DNA of 64,000 bases from Cryptomeria japonica (Eukaryota > Streptophyta > Pinopsida > Cupressales > Cupressaceae), in contig NC_081406.1 in assembly GCF_030272615.1 (NCBI RefSeq), forward strand, positions 235,143,922 to 235,207,921, read 5' to 3'. A model generated the notes under the pieces. The model had not been told where the DNA came from and ran no database searches. It saw only the letters and a program-made list of their open reading frames with translations. Position numbers and translations under genes: made by a program. Positions 11,191 to 21,400 of this stretch are shown one piece after another. Every line of letters begins with the position of its first letter. The first letter of the stretch is position 1.

Positions 11191-12768
11191 TCAGATGATC
11201 ATTATTTGTTGTTTTTGGGTCATGTCCTTCTATTTCAATTTCTCCTCGGTCAATAAGATCCTGAATAAGATCTTTAAATCAATGACAATTACTTGTCTTG
11301 TGTCCTCTCCCTTGGTGGAAATCACAGTGTTCAGTATCTCTCGACCATGCAGGTTTGACCTAAGGTTCATAGTTTGATGTTTTAGGTAGAGTGACCAAAT
11401 TTTGAGAAATGAGTTGTCGCAATACTGTTTCAATGGGTTCCCCTAAGGGAGTGTATGTGGGTTTTTGTTTTTGCCAACAAGGTCTTGGTTCATCGTGAGA
11501 TGTGATGCGACCATGATTGGAAGGAACATTTGTGTTATTCTGAGGTGCAGGATTCTATCCTGCAAACCGAACCACATGTTCTGCACTTTTTATAGTCCTG
11601 GCATCCACAATCCCATCATTGACGATATTCTTGTTTTTATTCCAGAAGCTTGGTTTATCACTATTGAAGCATGGGTGAGGACCATCCTTTGGTTCATTAT
11701 AGATTTTGATGAGTCCTTTCTTGATGAGGGCCCGCTCACATTTCAAACCCTTGGTGATCATATCATTAAAAGAGTCTGTGTCTTTGACATTCAGGTGAAA
11801 TTCCATTTCTTTGTTTAAATTGGAAATGAATATTTCCACTAGTTCTCATTTTGGTTATTGAAGAGAACATCTGGTAGACATTTGACACCATCGTTGTAGG
11901 AATACTGAGAAAAGTTCACCTGGTTTTTGTTTGGTGTTGCACAGATCAGCCATGGTGATGTCGCGTTCAATGTTATAAGAGTAATGAGCGAGGAATTTCT
12001 GGATGAGTTCCTCAAATGTTCTAATGCCACCTGATAGTCGGGAAAACCATGATGTGGTTGTTCCTCAAATGTTCTAATGCCACCTGATAGTCGGGAAAAC
12101 CATGATGTGGTTGTTCCTCCCAAGCTTTGGGGAAAAAGGCGCATTAGGTATGTGTCTTCATATACCACTTCGAGACAAGCAGAATGAAATTCTCTAACAT
12201 GATCACGGGGATCTCTCTTTCCTCTATATTTTTCAAATTTGGGTGTTTCGAATCCTCATGGAAAGGGTGGCATATAAATATTTTTATCAAAAGGATAGGG
12301 AAAAATGTCATTGAGTGAGAATTGGTTAGTCTTAACACCACTATGAAGTTGTTGGGCGAGATTCTCGACTTGTTGCCACAACATCTCCATTTCATTTGGA
12401 GGAGGAGGTGGTGGGTTACCTCGAGGAATGTTATATCTGATGGGATCTCTACCTCTTTCCTCTTCATGGCGACTTTATTGTTCTGATGCTTGTCTTAATT
12501 GAGCAAGATCAAAGTCAGAGGGAGGTTTTGCTCCTTCTTGAGCGAGCTTTAAAAAGTGAGCATCCGCATTGCTCTTTAGTATTTCGTCAAAAAGTTTGTT
12601 AAAGAGAGGGTTATGCTGGGCCCTTTCTATTGTTGCAGGAGTAGGAGTACTTGGGTTTTCGTCATTCGCATTTCTTCCAAGTGCTTCTTGAAATTCATTG
12701 AGATTTTCCTCTTCTTCTTCTTCCATTTCTATTTCTCATTGCCTTGACTGTGATCGGGTTTGGGCCAT
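11191..12768 (-). pseudogene. Gag of element A
   Basis: The probable start ATG is at 12768 (MAQTRSQSRQ, then a stop, then EMEEEEEENLNEF). The capsid core lies at 12170-11560 (GGTTTSWFSRLSGGIRTFEE, EMEFHLNVKDTDSFNDMI, KCERALIKKGLI). The nucleocapsid finger near 11340-11270 reads CDFHQGRGHKTSNC, a C-x2-H-x4-H-x4-C variant typical of Tat Gag. A 53-base tandem duplication at 12008-12113 changes the frame in the middle of the capsid. Gag would form the virus-like particle that packages the element RNA. Confidence 0.85.
12008..12113. repeat. 53-bp perfect tandem duplication inside gag
   Basis: The unit beginning TTCCTCAAATG at 12008 is repeated without a visible change at 12061 and ends at 12113. 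Because 53 is not a multiple of three it shifts the reading frame. It looks like recent replication slippage or repair in an already decayed gene. Confidence 0.95.
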
Positions 12769-15464
12769 TTTGTTTACAAGCTTTTGTTGAAGTTGTGTGA
12801 AAATGATGATGAGTTGTTGATGAAATGAAAGATTGATGGTTGGTGAATTGTGTTGCATGTGGATCTCTAGCACTTTTAAGGTAGATGTAACCGAAATTCC
12901 TTCTTTTAATTGCTTGCTTGTTTGATAAGATTTGATGTGATAAGGTGTAGAGAAATCTGAGATGTGTTATAGATTGAACTACCTAGTAATAAGAGGATTC
13001 ACTCATGAACTAGTTTTAACCTGCATAGATATGTCTCTTAGGATGAGCTTATCCTAGATGTAGAAACAATCTAAAAAGTGATGTGATGCGTTTGATTCAA
13101 GCAATATCTAAAGAAGAGAACTTGAGACAAGAACCTCTTAATGTTTTGAGAGTTGGAAATGGATTGATGATGAAGCGATGATGTATTAGTAAGATAATGG
13201 ATGAAATGTTTTCAACTTCAATAAAAACTTTGTGTCACAAATGGGACAAACTCTACCTCTTCCCTTTCGGGTGTTGGTGGTATTTCTTGGGCTACATTGT
13301 ATGTGATGCAGACGTTTGGGAAAAAGTTTGGATTAATCTTACCTCCTTGGTTTTTGTGATAACTTAGAGCTCTATATTGCATAAAAGCTCTGCGGTTCAA
13401 TGTCTCTGAATCAAATTCATTTGTTTTGCCTTGAAGGTAGAGACGCATGTGACGCAGAAAGACTCTATGTGAGACAAAGATTTGTCTATTTATATAGAAA
13501 AATTTCCTCCTTTTGATTAAAGCCTTTGAGCTTAATGGTCTTCTTTTCAAGTTGATATTTTGATGACACTTCTTCTTTCCCAAGATGTAAAGAATGGTCA
13601 TAAAGTTTGATTCTTTGTTGTTTGCACTTTGTTTTTGATGTGTTTGGTTGTTTTGAGAAATGTTTGGTTGGATGAATACTTTTTTTTTGGAAGTGATTTT
13701 CTTTTGATGTTTCTTTGACAAGAAAACAAAGCAAGCACACAAACACAAGAATGTAGCCTCAAAGGCACAAATGAGTATGGGTCTAGATCAACCCAGTCCT
13801 TGGACTTTTTATATGACCCTTCCTTTAGATATATTTTAAGGTGTATTTCCAAAGCCTGAAGTTGGCTCAATTTGCACTTGGTCTTGACTAAAACGAACAC
13901 ACTTCAAACACTTTTTATCCCTAAGGTCAAATGGCCAGTTGTGATAAATTTAGCCCACATCTTGATATTTCTTTGACTTTGGTACTACATACCTTATGAA
14001 TCCTACCTTGGCAGGTAAGGATGTGATATACTAAGTCTTGCACGAGCATAACAAATAGATGATCCCTATGATGGGGGAGTCACCACTTTTATCAAGCCAC
14101 AAGTGACTTTTCAAAAGCTATGTTTCTACTCAAGGAAATATGTATGGTGAGTATCTTGGGAGCAAAACCATCTATGCTCTTGGACTAAATTATATCACAA
14201 ATATCCTTAATCAATAGAATGGGTGGGCTACTACTTAAAGGTGTTTAGTCATGTTCGATGTTTTTGGACATAAGTTCATTCTGCAGTGATTCACTTAAGA
14301 GCCTTGTAACTAGTGGTGGGGCCCATATGTCCTTTCGGCCAGTTACACTATAGGAACAGCTATACCCAAGGCTACAACTTTTGCTCTCACCTGATTTCTA
14401 TAGTGGCTCGAAGGATTTACCATGCGAGGTCATTCCCAAGAGTGATGTGTTTCTTGGCATGCCTCTCTTAAAAAGATAAATTTTTTGAGTGTTACTAACA
14501 CTTTTCTCTTGCACCTAGGACCACGAAAGCCAAGGGAGAGGATAGTGTGTGTTAGAAGTGGGACCACTCGACCAACTTTTTGCACAAGTGTGCCAACCAT
14601 GAAAAACACTTGTTCTTTTTAATCTGCCATTGCAATGTGATCTAACTATTTGGAGATGTTGCTCCAATAGTCATGGTGTTCGTTTTAACTTTAATGGCAA
14701 AATGTGTTGTAATCTAGAAATTGGAAATCCTGGTCAACTGAACTTGAAGCACGTATGAAGAAAAATCACTTCGCAAAAAGTTTTAAACAAGTTGATTGTG
14801 TATTTTATGTGCACCCAAAAATAGAAGTGTGGATTGTAAATTCTTTTCATGCAAGAAAAATGGAAGTGTTGATTTTAAGCACCAAATGAAGTGTGTTTCC
14901 TAACTTGCAAGAAAACAAATGTTTGTTTTGTTCAGTTTTAATGCACCAAAGAAACAAGTGACCTTAACTAGAAAGCAAGGAAACTTTGTTTGTTCAAGTT
15001 TTTAAAGCACCAAAATAAAGTGTTTGATTTTAAAGGGTGAGTTTTTAAACCTGCACAAACAACAACCGGTTAGTAAAATCCATGTCTAAGGGGGGCTTCC
15101 ACAAGCCTAAAAACTTTCACTTTTTCAGTTAAAAAGTCCTTTTTACAACATTCTGTTACAATAGCGCTAGTTTGTGTTTGAACAGAAGCCCTATTTAACA
15201 CAAACACGCTAAAAGAAAAAGAAAGACAGAGAAGACAAATGCGCTGAAACAGGGTCAATAGTGCCAAAACAGGGTCAAAAGTGCCAAAACAGCGTCAAAA
15301 GCGCTAAACTTGATACAATAGCACTATTGTAAGAACAATAGTGCTAGAACAATAAGTGTCAATAGTGCTAGAATGAGATCAATAGCGCTAAAGCGCAACC
15401 TGTGTGACAATTTCAACATTCAAACATGTTATTGGTTAAAAAAAAATGATCTCTTGAGTGTTTG
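12769..15464 (-). other. Leader of element A between primer site and gag
   Basis: About 2.7 kb without a recognisable domain. Overlapping minus-strand open frames occupy 13218-13900; the longest is 176 codons (13748-13218), lysine/asparagine-rich at its start and ending VEFVPFVTQSFY. Ogre-type elements can carry an extra gene before gag, so this is a weak candidate for such a gene, but composition and lack of domain do not prove coding. The part next to the primer site holds the reversed AGCGCTATTG cluster. Confidence 0.45.
15158..15392. repeat. Reversed AGCGCTATTG motif cluster in the leader of element A
   Basis: About nine copies of CAATAGCGCTA-like words (near 15161, 15257, 15293, 15313, 15333, 15360, 15380). 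They are the reverse complement of the motif repeated near the 3' end of the element at 284-575 and 17433-17690. The leader and the 3' region therefore carry inverted copies of the same short repeat. Confidence 0.78.
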
Positions 15465-15484
15465 GATTCACGTCGGGTTCACCA
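15465..15484 (-). promoter_or_regulatory. Primer-binding site, tRNA-Trp type
   Basis: Two bases inside the LTR end the minus strand reads TGGTGAACCCGACGTGAATC. Its complement, GATTCACGTCGGGTTCACCA, equals the 3' end of plant nuclear tRNA-Trp including CCA as I recall it, over all 20 bases. This position and match define the minus-strand start of reverse transcription and fix the LTR boundary at 15487. Confidence 0.85.
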
Positions 15485-15486
15485 AA

Positions 15487-16874
15487 TGATGCTCTGCGAA
15501 ATGGACAAGGTTAGCAAATGACAAACAACACAAAACACAAGAAATCGTTAGTGTTAGTCAATCAAAAACTAATCTAAATAGACATATCAAAAGAGATACT
15601 AAAATCATGCTAATATATCTAACAAATGAAAAAAAGATAATAAGGCGTCTCCACATGCCTCTTAGCATGCTCTTAGCTCCTTCTCCCTTATTCCTCTCCT
15701 CTCCAAGTTCCAAAATAGTGTAGCTCTTAGTAGTTTTATGCACTATGGATGCTTATGGAGGATTGAGATTTGAGTATTTTTGCTCCGAATGTAAAATAAA
15801 AAGCTAAAATACTAGATGCTATTAAAATGATTGATTTTAACCAAAATAACAAGATATTAGTTTGCTATGCTAAATGCTCTCTAAAATGCCTATAGGTTAA
15901 ATGCATACAAGTTTTCAGGATCTGAATTATGAAGAAATGGGCTCTATTTATAGGAAAAAATGGAGCAATGGATGGTTGAGATTGAGCAATCTCAACAAGG
16001 CTCAGGATTGAATGATTTCAAATCCATGTGAGGGCTTTCAATCCAATCCCAAGATGACAAGTGTCAATGTGAGATAGGTTGAGAGGAGAGGGAATAAGCA
16101 TTAAATGCTTGATATGACCTTGGGAGTTAACGTCAAGGTTAGTTGAATGAATAAACTCTTTATTCAAAGAATAAAACTTTTATCTAATGGATAAACTCTT
16201 GTGCAAAGGGCAAGAGGGATAAATATGGTCAAAGCAATAAATGTTTGGGGAGACAAGTTTGAAATAACCATAAATGGTTATGTAAGAGCCATAAATGGTC
16301 ATGTAAGAGCCATTAGTGGTTTTGGAAGACTTTGGAGGTTAATTTGTTGAACACACAAAGCATTAAATGTTTTTCAAAGACTTTTGAAGTCTTTGAGAAG
16401 TGACTTCATTTTGCTTAGGAATGTGACAATAATTAGGGGATGGATTAGGCTAATTAGGAAGGGGTTAGAAGAACCTAGAAGGGAATTTAGGAATGCAATT
16501 GGATTTCGTGGGTGAGGGAAAATAGGATTTTATTAAAATAAAAATTCATTTATTTCAATAAATGTGTGCAAGTTGCATTTGTATGAAAATGCAAGTGGGG
16601 GGGGATAATGATTTAAATAAATGTTTAATTTAATTTATTTAAAAGAGGAATAGGGGGATCTAATTAAATAAATATGATTTTATTCATTTAATTGATTGTG
16701 AATTTGGTTTAATGAATGAATTAAAATAAATTGAATAATTTATTTAATTAATAGGAGAATGTTTGGAGGTGAATTAATTAAATATTAATTTAATTAACTG
16801 ATGGCTAGTGGATTTTTAATCAAATAAATATCAAATATTTATTTAATTAAGCTGGACAGATTTGTGTGACTACA
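15487..16874 (-). repeat. LTR shared by elements A (5' LTR) and B (3' LTR)
   Basis: On the minus strand it begins TGTAGTCACACAAATC at 16874 and ends GAGCATCA at 15487, giving the usual TG...CA ends and 1388 bases. One side is followed by the tRNA-Trp primer site of element A. The other is preceded by the polypurine tract of element B. So one LTR serves two internal regions. Confidence 0.92.
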
Positions 16875-16888
16875 TTTGCCCCTCTTTG
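16875..16888 (-). promoter_or_regulatory. Polypurine tract of element B
   Basis: Minus strand CAAAGAGGGGCAAA directly abuts the LTR start TGTAGTCAC at 16874. Such a tract primes plus-strand DNA synthesis in LTR retrotransposons and marks the 3' end of an internal region. Confidence 0.8.
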
Positions 16889-17432
16889 AGATAGTACGGT
16901 TTATCACGTTGTTTCAAAGAAAGAAAAACTGGTATAAAGAAAATGCCCCATAAAATATTAATTTAATGGGTGGTATGCCCCCTTGAGTGATGGGCCGAAT
17001 TTTTTTGAAAAATCGAGCAATCTTTCGAAAAAGAATGAAAATTGGCAGGGTGTTAGAAGAGAAGAAGTGAGCAATATGGGTCAAAAATAGAAGAAATCGG
17101 GGAAAAAATGGAGAAATGGGGGGCTCGAGAAGTTCACGGGGACCACGACGGTGAGCGGGGGGAAGTTATGGTGACGGCGAAGGATTTAAATGGGGTGAAA
17201 GGGATGGAAACATGATCATTTGTGACCGCGACCAATGCGAAACCAGAGCTCTGATAGTGACATTTTGGAGGAGTGAGCAACACTCAGGATGCCAATACCA
17301 ATTACAGAGCACAGATTTGAGCGAGTCCGTCGGTTCTAGCAGCCAGACGATTATGGAGCAGCGGTATGTAAATTTGAATTTTGAGTTTTTATGCATTTTT
17401 TATAGGCTGTTTGCTGAGTCCAAGTTGAGTTG

Positions 17433-17690
17433 GAGCAATAGCGCTGAAACTATGTTTTTGGCGCTATTGCTCAGTTAACTAGCGCTATGGTGCCACAATG
17501 GCGCTATTGGCCTATTGTTTGAGCGCTTTTGAAATGTTTTAGCACTATTGTATGCATGTTTAGGTTCTATTGATTAATAAGCATTATTGAGTGCTATTGT
17601 GTGGTTGTTTTAGCGCGTTTGTAGTTTGAGTGCTGTTGGATAGCTTATTGAGCACTATTATTAGGGGTTTAGCGCTATTGTTGATAAACT
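17433..17690. repeat. AGCGCTATTG motif cluster, copy in element B
   Basis: Paralogous to 284-575, with about a dozen motif variants; a short stretch present in A around 420-445 is shorter here. Several positions that are AGCACT or GTGCT in A are AGCGCT here, suggesting CpG-to-TpG decay of an originally more uniform repeat. Confidence 0.75.
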
Positions 17691-17928
17691 AGCACTTTTG
17701 TTGTAGGATAAATAGATGCCCTAGTTTGGATGAAGAAAATCTCCCGATGCCAATGATGGATGGATGGCGATGTGAAGTGGGAGTTGTTTTGAACCATAGC
17801 AGCCTGATGAAGTCGAGGTTGCCATGATTGTTTACATGTTGAGACCCGAAGATACTTGATCAAAGTATCTGTTGATAGTCTAGGTTTAAACTTAAGAAAG
17901 TTCGAAACAAAACAACTGATGATGATTG

Positions 17929-18649
17929 ATGAATGTCCATGTGCAGGAGGATCTAGGCATTTTGCAGTTACGCGAGAGACATCTAGCGACACAGGGGTTG
18001 CGGGATCGATTGACAGAGGCAGAGATAGATTGTATTGCCGCAACTAGATTAGATGAGGTGATGCACATGCCCATGATTCGGATGAATCATGGATTGATCA
18101 TAGCGTTGGCCGAGCGGTGGCACAGTGAGACGTACACCTTCCATCTGGCACAGGGGGAGATGATAGTGACCCTAGAGGATGTGTGGTGCATCCTACGGAT
18201 TCTGATTCAAGTGGAGCTGGTCACATATGACAAATCTTGGGGGACCCTTGCAGTTCAGAGGTTCTTTGATGAGGATGTTTTTATTGATGATGGCTCTATT
18301 GCCTGGGAGGAGATAGCGGCGTTATATGAGCCTCTACCAGCAGTTCTATTAGGTATCGTGGGAGGACTTCTGTGTCCTGATAGGCGATCACATGGTTTGG
18401 CCGTGGGGTGGGGGCAGGTGATCGAGATGATGATTACCGAGGGGACCTGATTTGCTTGGGGGTCGTGCGTGCTGGCACACCTTTACTAGGAGTTGTATGA
18501 GGTGGTTTACCGGGGGAGGGGTTCCTTAGCAGTGGGAGTGACGCTACTTCATATTTGGGCCTGGGAGCACCTACCAGTGACTTGACCAGTGAGTCTAAGG
18601 TTCCGCGCAGTAGATCAGCCATATATGTTTATGTATAGCGGCATGATGA
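17929..18649 (+). pseudogene. Antisense PMD gene of element B, truncated by deletion
   Basis: Starts at ATG 17929 (MNVHVQEDLGILQLRERH) and stays open for 174 codons to a stop at 18448, longer than the same part of copy A. It includes LATQGLRDRLTEAEIDCIAATRLDEV, shown here in pieces LATQGLRDRL and AEIDCIAATRL, plus FHLAQGEMIVTLEDVW and LPAVLLGIVGGLLCPDRR. The following PMD part (18460-18649) is frameshifted and stops abruptly at the deletion joint. It is useful as the less decayed reference for the N-terminal half of the element's PMD protein. Confidence 0.85.
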
Positions 18650-19156
18650 TGCTTTTCAAAGACTTTTGAAGTCTTTGAGAAGTTACTCCATTTTGCTTAG
18701 GAATGTGACAATAGTTAGGGGATGGATTAGGCTAATTAGGAAGGGGTTAGAAGAACCTAGAAGGGGATTTAGGAATGCAATTGGATTTGGTCGGTGAGGG
18801 AAAATAGGATTTTATTAAAATAAAAATTCATTTATTTCAATAAATGTGTGCAAGTTGCATTTGTAGGAAAATGTACGTGGGGGGGGATAATGATTTAAAT
18901 AAATGTTTAATTTTATTTATTTAAAAGAGGAATAGGGGGATCTAATTAAATAAATATGATTTTATTCATTTAATTGATTGTGAATTTGGTTTAATGAATT
19001 AATTAAAATAAATTGAATAATTTATTTAATTAATAGAAGAATGTTTGGAGATGAATTAATTAAATATTAATTTAATTAACTAATGGCTAGTGTATTTTTA
19101 ATCAAATAAATATCAAATATTTATTTAATTAAGCTGGATAGATTTGTGTGACTACA
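18650..19156 (-). repeat. Truncated 5' LTR of element B
   Basis: Closely matches 16369-16874 of the shared LTR over about 506 bases with few substitutions and ends ACTACA at 19156 (minus strand TGTAGTCACAC). The part of the LTR that should lie left of it, plus primer site, is lost. Confidence 0.92.
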
Positions 19157-20356
19157 CAAAGTATATAGGATTTTGAGTTATAACTTTGAAAGTAATTTTT
19201 GTCAAACATCTCAACTAATGTCAATAGGGGAGACTATTACTACTTATCAGATTGCCATTAGTTTTATGTCAAAGTTATAATATATACTATAGTCGGTTAC
19301 TATTACGGAAATATTCAGTCTGTATGTATAGTCTAGTCGGTTATAGAAGAAAGCAGTCACATAACGCAGTATACATCGAGCTGTCTACCGAGTATCTTTT
19401 CATGTCTACCAAGCAGCAAAGATGACACACTGAGTTGATATACACCGAGTGAAACGTGTTACCAGATTCATTGAACCTAGACATGTATATGAAAACGTGT
19501 TACAAGATCTAGGCACATCTAATCGTTATTACATTGGAAATTGCACTAGAAGATTGTGAATGATTTCGAGGTCATCTAACCAATGAAATATTTTACATGG
19601 TTATAAATCGTGTTTGTAAGATCGAAGCAATGAATTGGATCACTGTCTTAAGAGATCTATTTATACATCATGAGTTAAGGGTGTATGTATGAATGTATGA
19701 AGACTGTTACAGAGACACAGAGGTCCGCGAGAAGGTTTTCAGAGAACAGTCGAAGAACAGAGTAAATAGAAGGGTTTACCGAGTTACTATATGGGTTACC
19801 GAGGTATGCTATAAGCAAGGTAATCTATTCTAAGCACATAGAATCTGCTATAACATTTCAGATGCAAAGTTGCAGATATTTGTAATGATTTTATTGTAAT
19901 ATTGTGAAGTTGTAAGAGAAACCTTTAACAGGGTAAAAGACTCTAATCAAGTCTATAAATTGTAAAGCATCTAACCAGGTGTAGCATTTACATTAAGTGT
20001 TGTAAAATCCTTTAGCAAGGTAGATCTAACAGATCTTGATACTCCTAACAGGGTAAGCTATCAAAAATAGCTAAACATGTAGCTCTAACCGAGCACTCTT
20101 TATTATTGCAGTAGTGAAGTTGTGGGTACCATCCCCACCATAGTTTTTCTCTCTAACCAAGAGTTTCTGCGTAACCAAAATATATGTGTTATGGAGTGAA
20201 TCATGTATGATTGTTATCTATTTGTTTTAGTTTTATATTATGTTACTGCACTATTCGGTTTATGCATGACAGTAAAGATATTGTTGAAGAAATGTTTTGG
20301 AGTACTGATTCACCCCTCCCCTCTCAGTACATTAGCTTTCCATATTGGGCCTAACA
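19157..20356 (+). repeat. Copia-type LTR fragment (5' end replaced by the Tat insertion)
   Basis: The 3' portion resembles the copia LTR at 32277-33778: repeated phrases of the type AACAGGGTAA / TAACCGAG, a GTGGGTACCATCC-like segment, GATTCACCCCTCCCCTCTCA and the terminal CCTAACA at 20356. No primer site follows. The left boundary is the right end of element B, so the Tat array probably inserted into this LTR. Confidence 0.6.
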
Positions 20357-20389
20357 GTCTTTCCTTTTGTGAAGTTTAGCAATATTTAA

Positions 20390-20600
20390 ACATAAAAAAG
20401 AAAATGGATATTGTCTTTTTCATCATGGTGGTTCTCATTCTCTTGGAAAGTGTAAAGCATTTAAGGACTTTGTTCAAGAACAATATGATCATGCTCGTAT
20501 ATGTCTTTCAACAAATATTTCTCTCTTTCTAGGTGAAAAGGTAGTGCATGAACACTCCTTTCATTCTCATGTTTCTCCTCACCCTATGACATAAGAAATT
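20390..20600 (+). pseudogene. Gag C-terminus remnant (X-like Tat-related element)
   Basis: The frame at 20411-20452 reads CLFHHGGSHSLGKC, the C-x2-H-x4-H-x4-C finger seen in element A Gag and in degraded form in element X, followed by KAFKDFVQEQYDHAR and a stop near 20590. No RT or integrase follows. Position before a polypyrimidine-rich 3' region and an LTR resembling X suggests the 3' end of an X-family, polymerase-less element. Confidence 0.65.
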
Positions 20601-20689
20601 AACTTAATTGGGGGCTCTTTGTCATTAGAGGTGGTGTTTCTTCAAAATTAAATATCTTGGGGTAGCAACATGATTTCCCCTCTTTCTCT

Positions 20690-21400
20690 TATCTTCCTAA
20701 GGTTTCACTATGTTCTTTGTGATTACATTATTATTAATTTATGTCCTTTCTTGCATGGAGTTATCCTTCATGCGAGCACATATTTGTTTCTTGGATGGGA
20801 CCTATTCTTTTTTTTAAATGGTGCATCTTTTATGAATAATCTCTTTAGAGAATGTTTGTAAACCCTCCTCTCCCTCTCTCTTTCTCTTTAAAAATTATCT
20901 CTTCTTTTGTATTATGTTATTCATCACTTGATGTCTTTTTTTGCATAGAGTTATCCTTCATGAAAGCACATGTTTGTTCCTTGGATAAGACCTATTCTTT
21001 GTTTGAGATGGTCCATCTATTATGAATAACCTCTCTTTAGAAGATGTGTAATTTTCCTCTTTGTGCTCTTGCTTGGGGGGGAAAGGATGGCTTTTTATAC
21101 CTCCCTTTTTCTATGTAATATATCACTATTCCCTTTAGGGGTTGTATTTTTCATGTGTTGACATCCTTTGTTTCAATTGCATGCCTCTTATGAATAATTC
21201 TTCCTTGGGAGAATATGTGATCTTTCTTTCACTCTCTCTTTCTTTGAAGATTACCACTTCTTTTGAGATGCATTTTACATATACTAATGTATTTTCTTGC
21301 ATTTAATATTCATTCATCTGAGTATATTATGCATTTCCTTATGCTTAATCTCTCCTTGGGAGATTATGTAATTATTCTCATTGTCCTTACACTTGGGGGG
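20690..21400. repeat. Tandem repeat, period about 188 bp, in the 3' region of the X-like element
   Basis: The phrase GTTATCCTTCATG recurs at about 20760 and 20948, and GAATAATCTCTTTAGAGAATG-like words recur near 20835, 21021, 21193 and 21340, giving about four diverged units. Tandem repeats between the coding region and 3' LTR are usual in Tat/Ogre elements. The 80- and 90-codon open frames here are explained by the repeats and are not called as genes. Confidence 0.65.

Larger units (their letters stand above)
1..16874 (-). mobile_element. Tat-lineage Ty3/gypsy LTR retrotransposon, element A (3' LTR lies left of window)
   Basis: Reading leftwards on the minus strand the order is 5' LTR (16874-15487), primer-binding site, 2.7-kb leader, gag, protease, G-patch segment, reverse transcriptase, degenerate RNase H, second RNase H, integrase, then a 3' region holding an oppositely oriented PMD gene. 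This order, the dual RNase H, the CxFHx4H zinc knuckle and the antisense extra gene are traits of the Tat/Ogre group of plant Ty3/gypsy elements. The right neighbour (element B) shows that the 3' LTR should begin about 280 bases left of base 1. All genes carry stops or frameshifts, so this copy is dead. Confidence 0.88.
16875..19156 (-). mobile_element. Element B: internally deleted Tat-lineage copy in tandem with element A
   Basis: From 17158 to about 18648 the sequence follows element A positions 5 to about 1558 (same motif cluster, same PMD gene start). At 18650 it jumps directly into LTR sequence matching 16369 onward and ends at 19156 with ACTACA, the LTR terminus. Everything between the middle of the PMD gene and the middle of the right LTR (pol, gag, leader, primer site) is missing. 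CAAAG at 19157-19161 may be the target duplication of the A-B array; its partner would lie outside the window. Confidence 0.88.

Noticed and set aside
13218-13900. Leader open frames of element A as a definite extra gene
   Set aside because: Overlapping frames of similar length and biased composition; kept only as a weak candidate in the leader entry.
15465-15484. Fragment identical to a tRNA-Trp 3' end as a possible tRNA gene
   Set aside because: Only 20 bases match, the CCA is encoded, and it sits two bases from an LTR, so it is a primer site.
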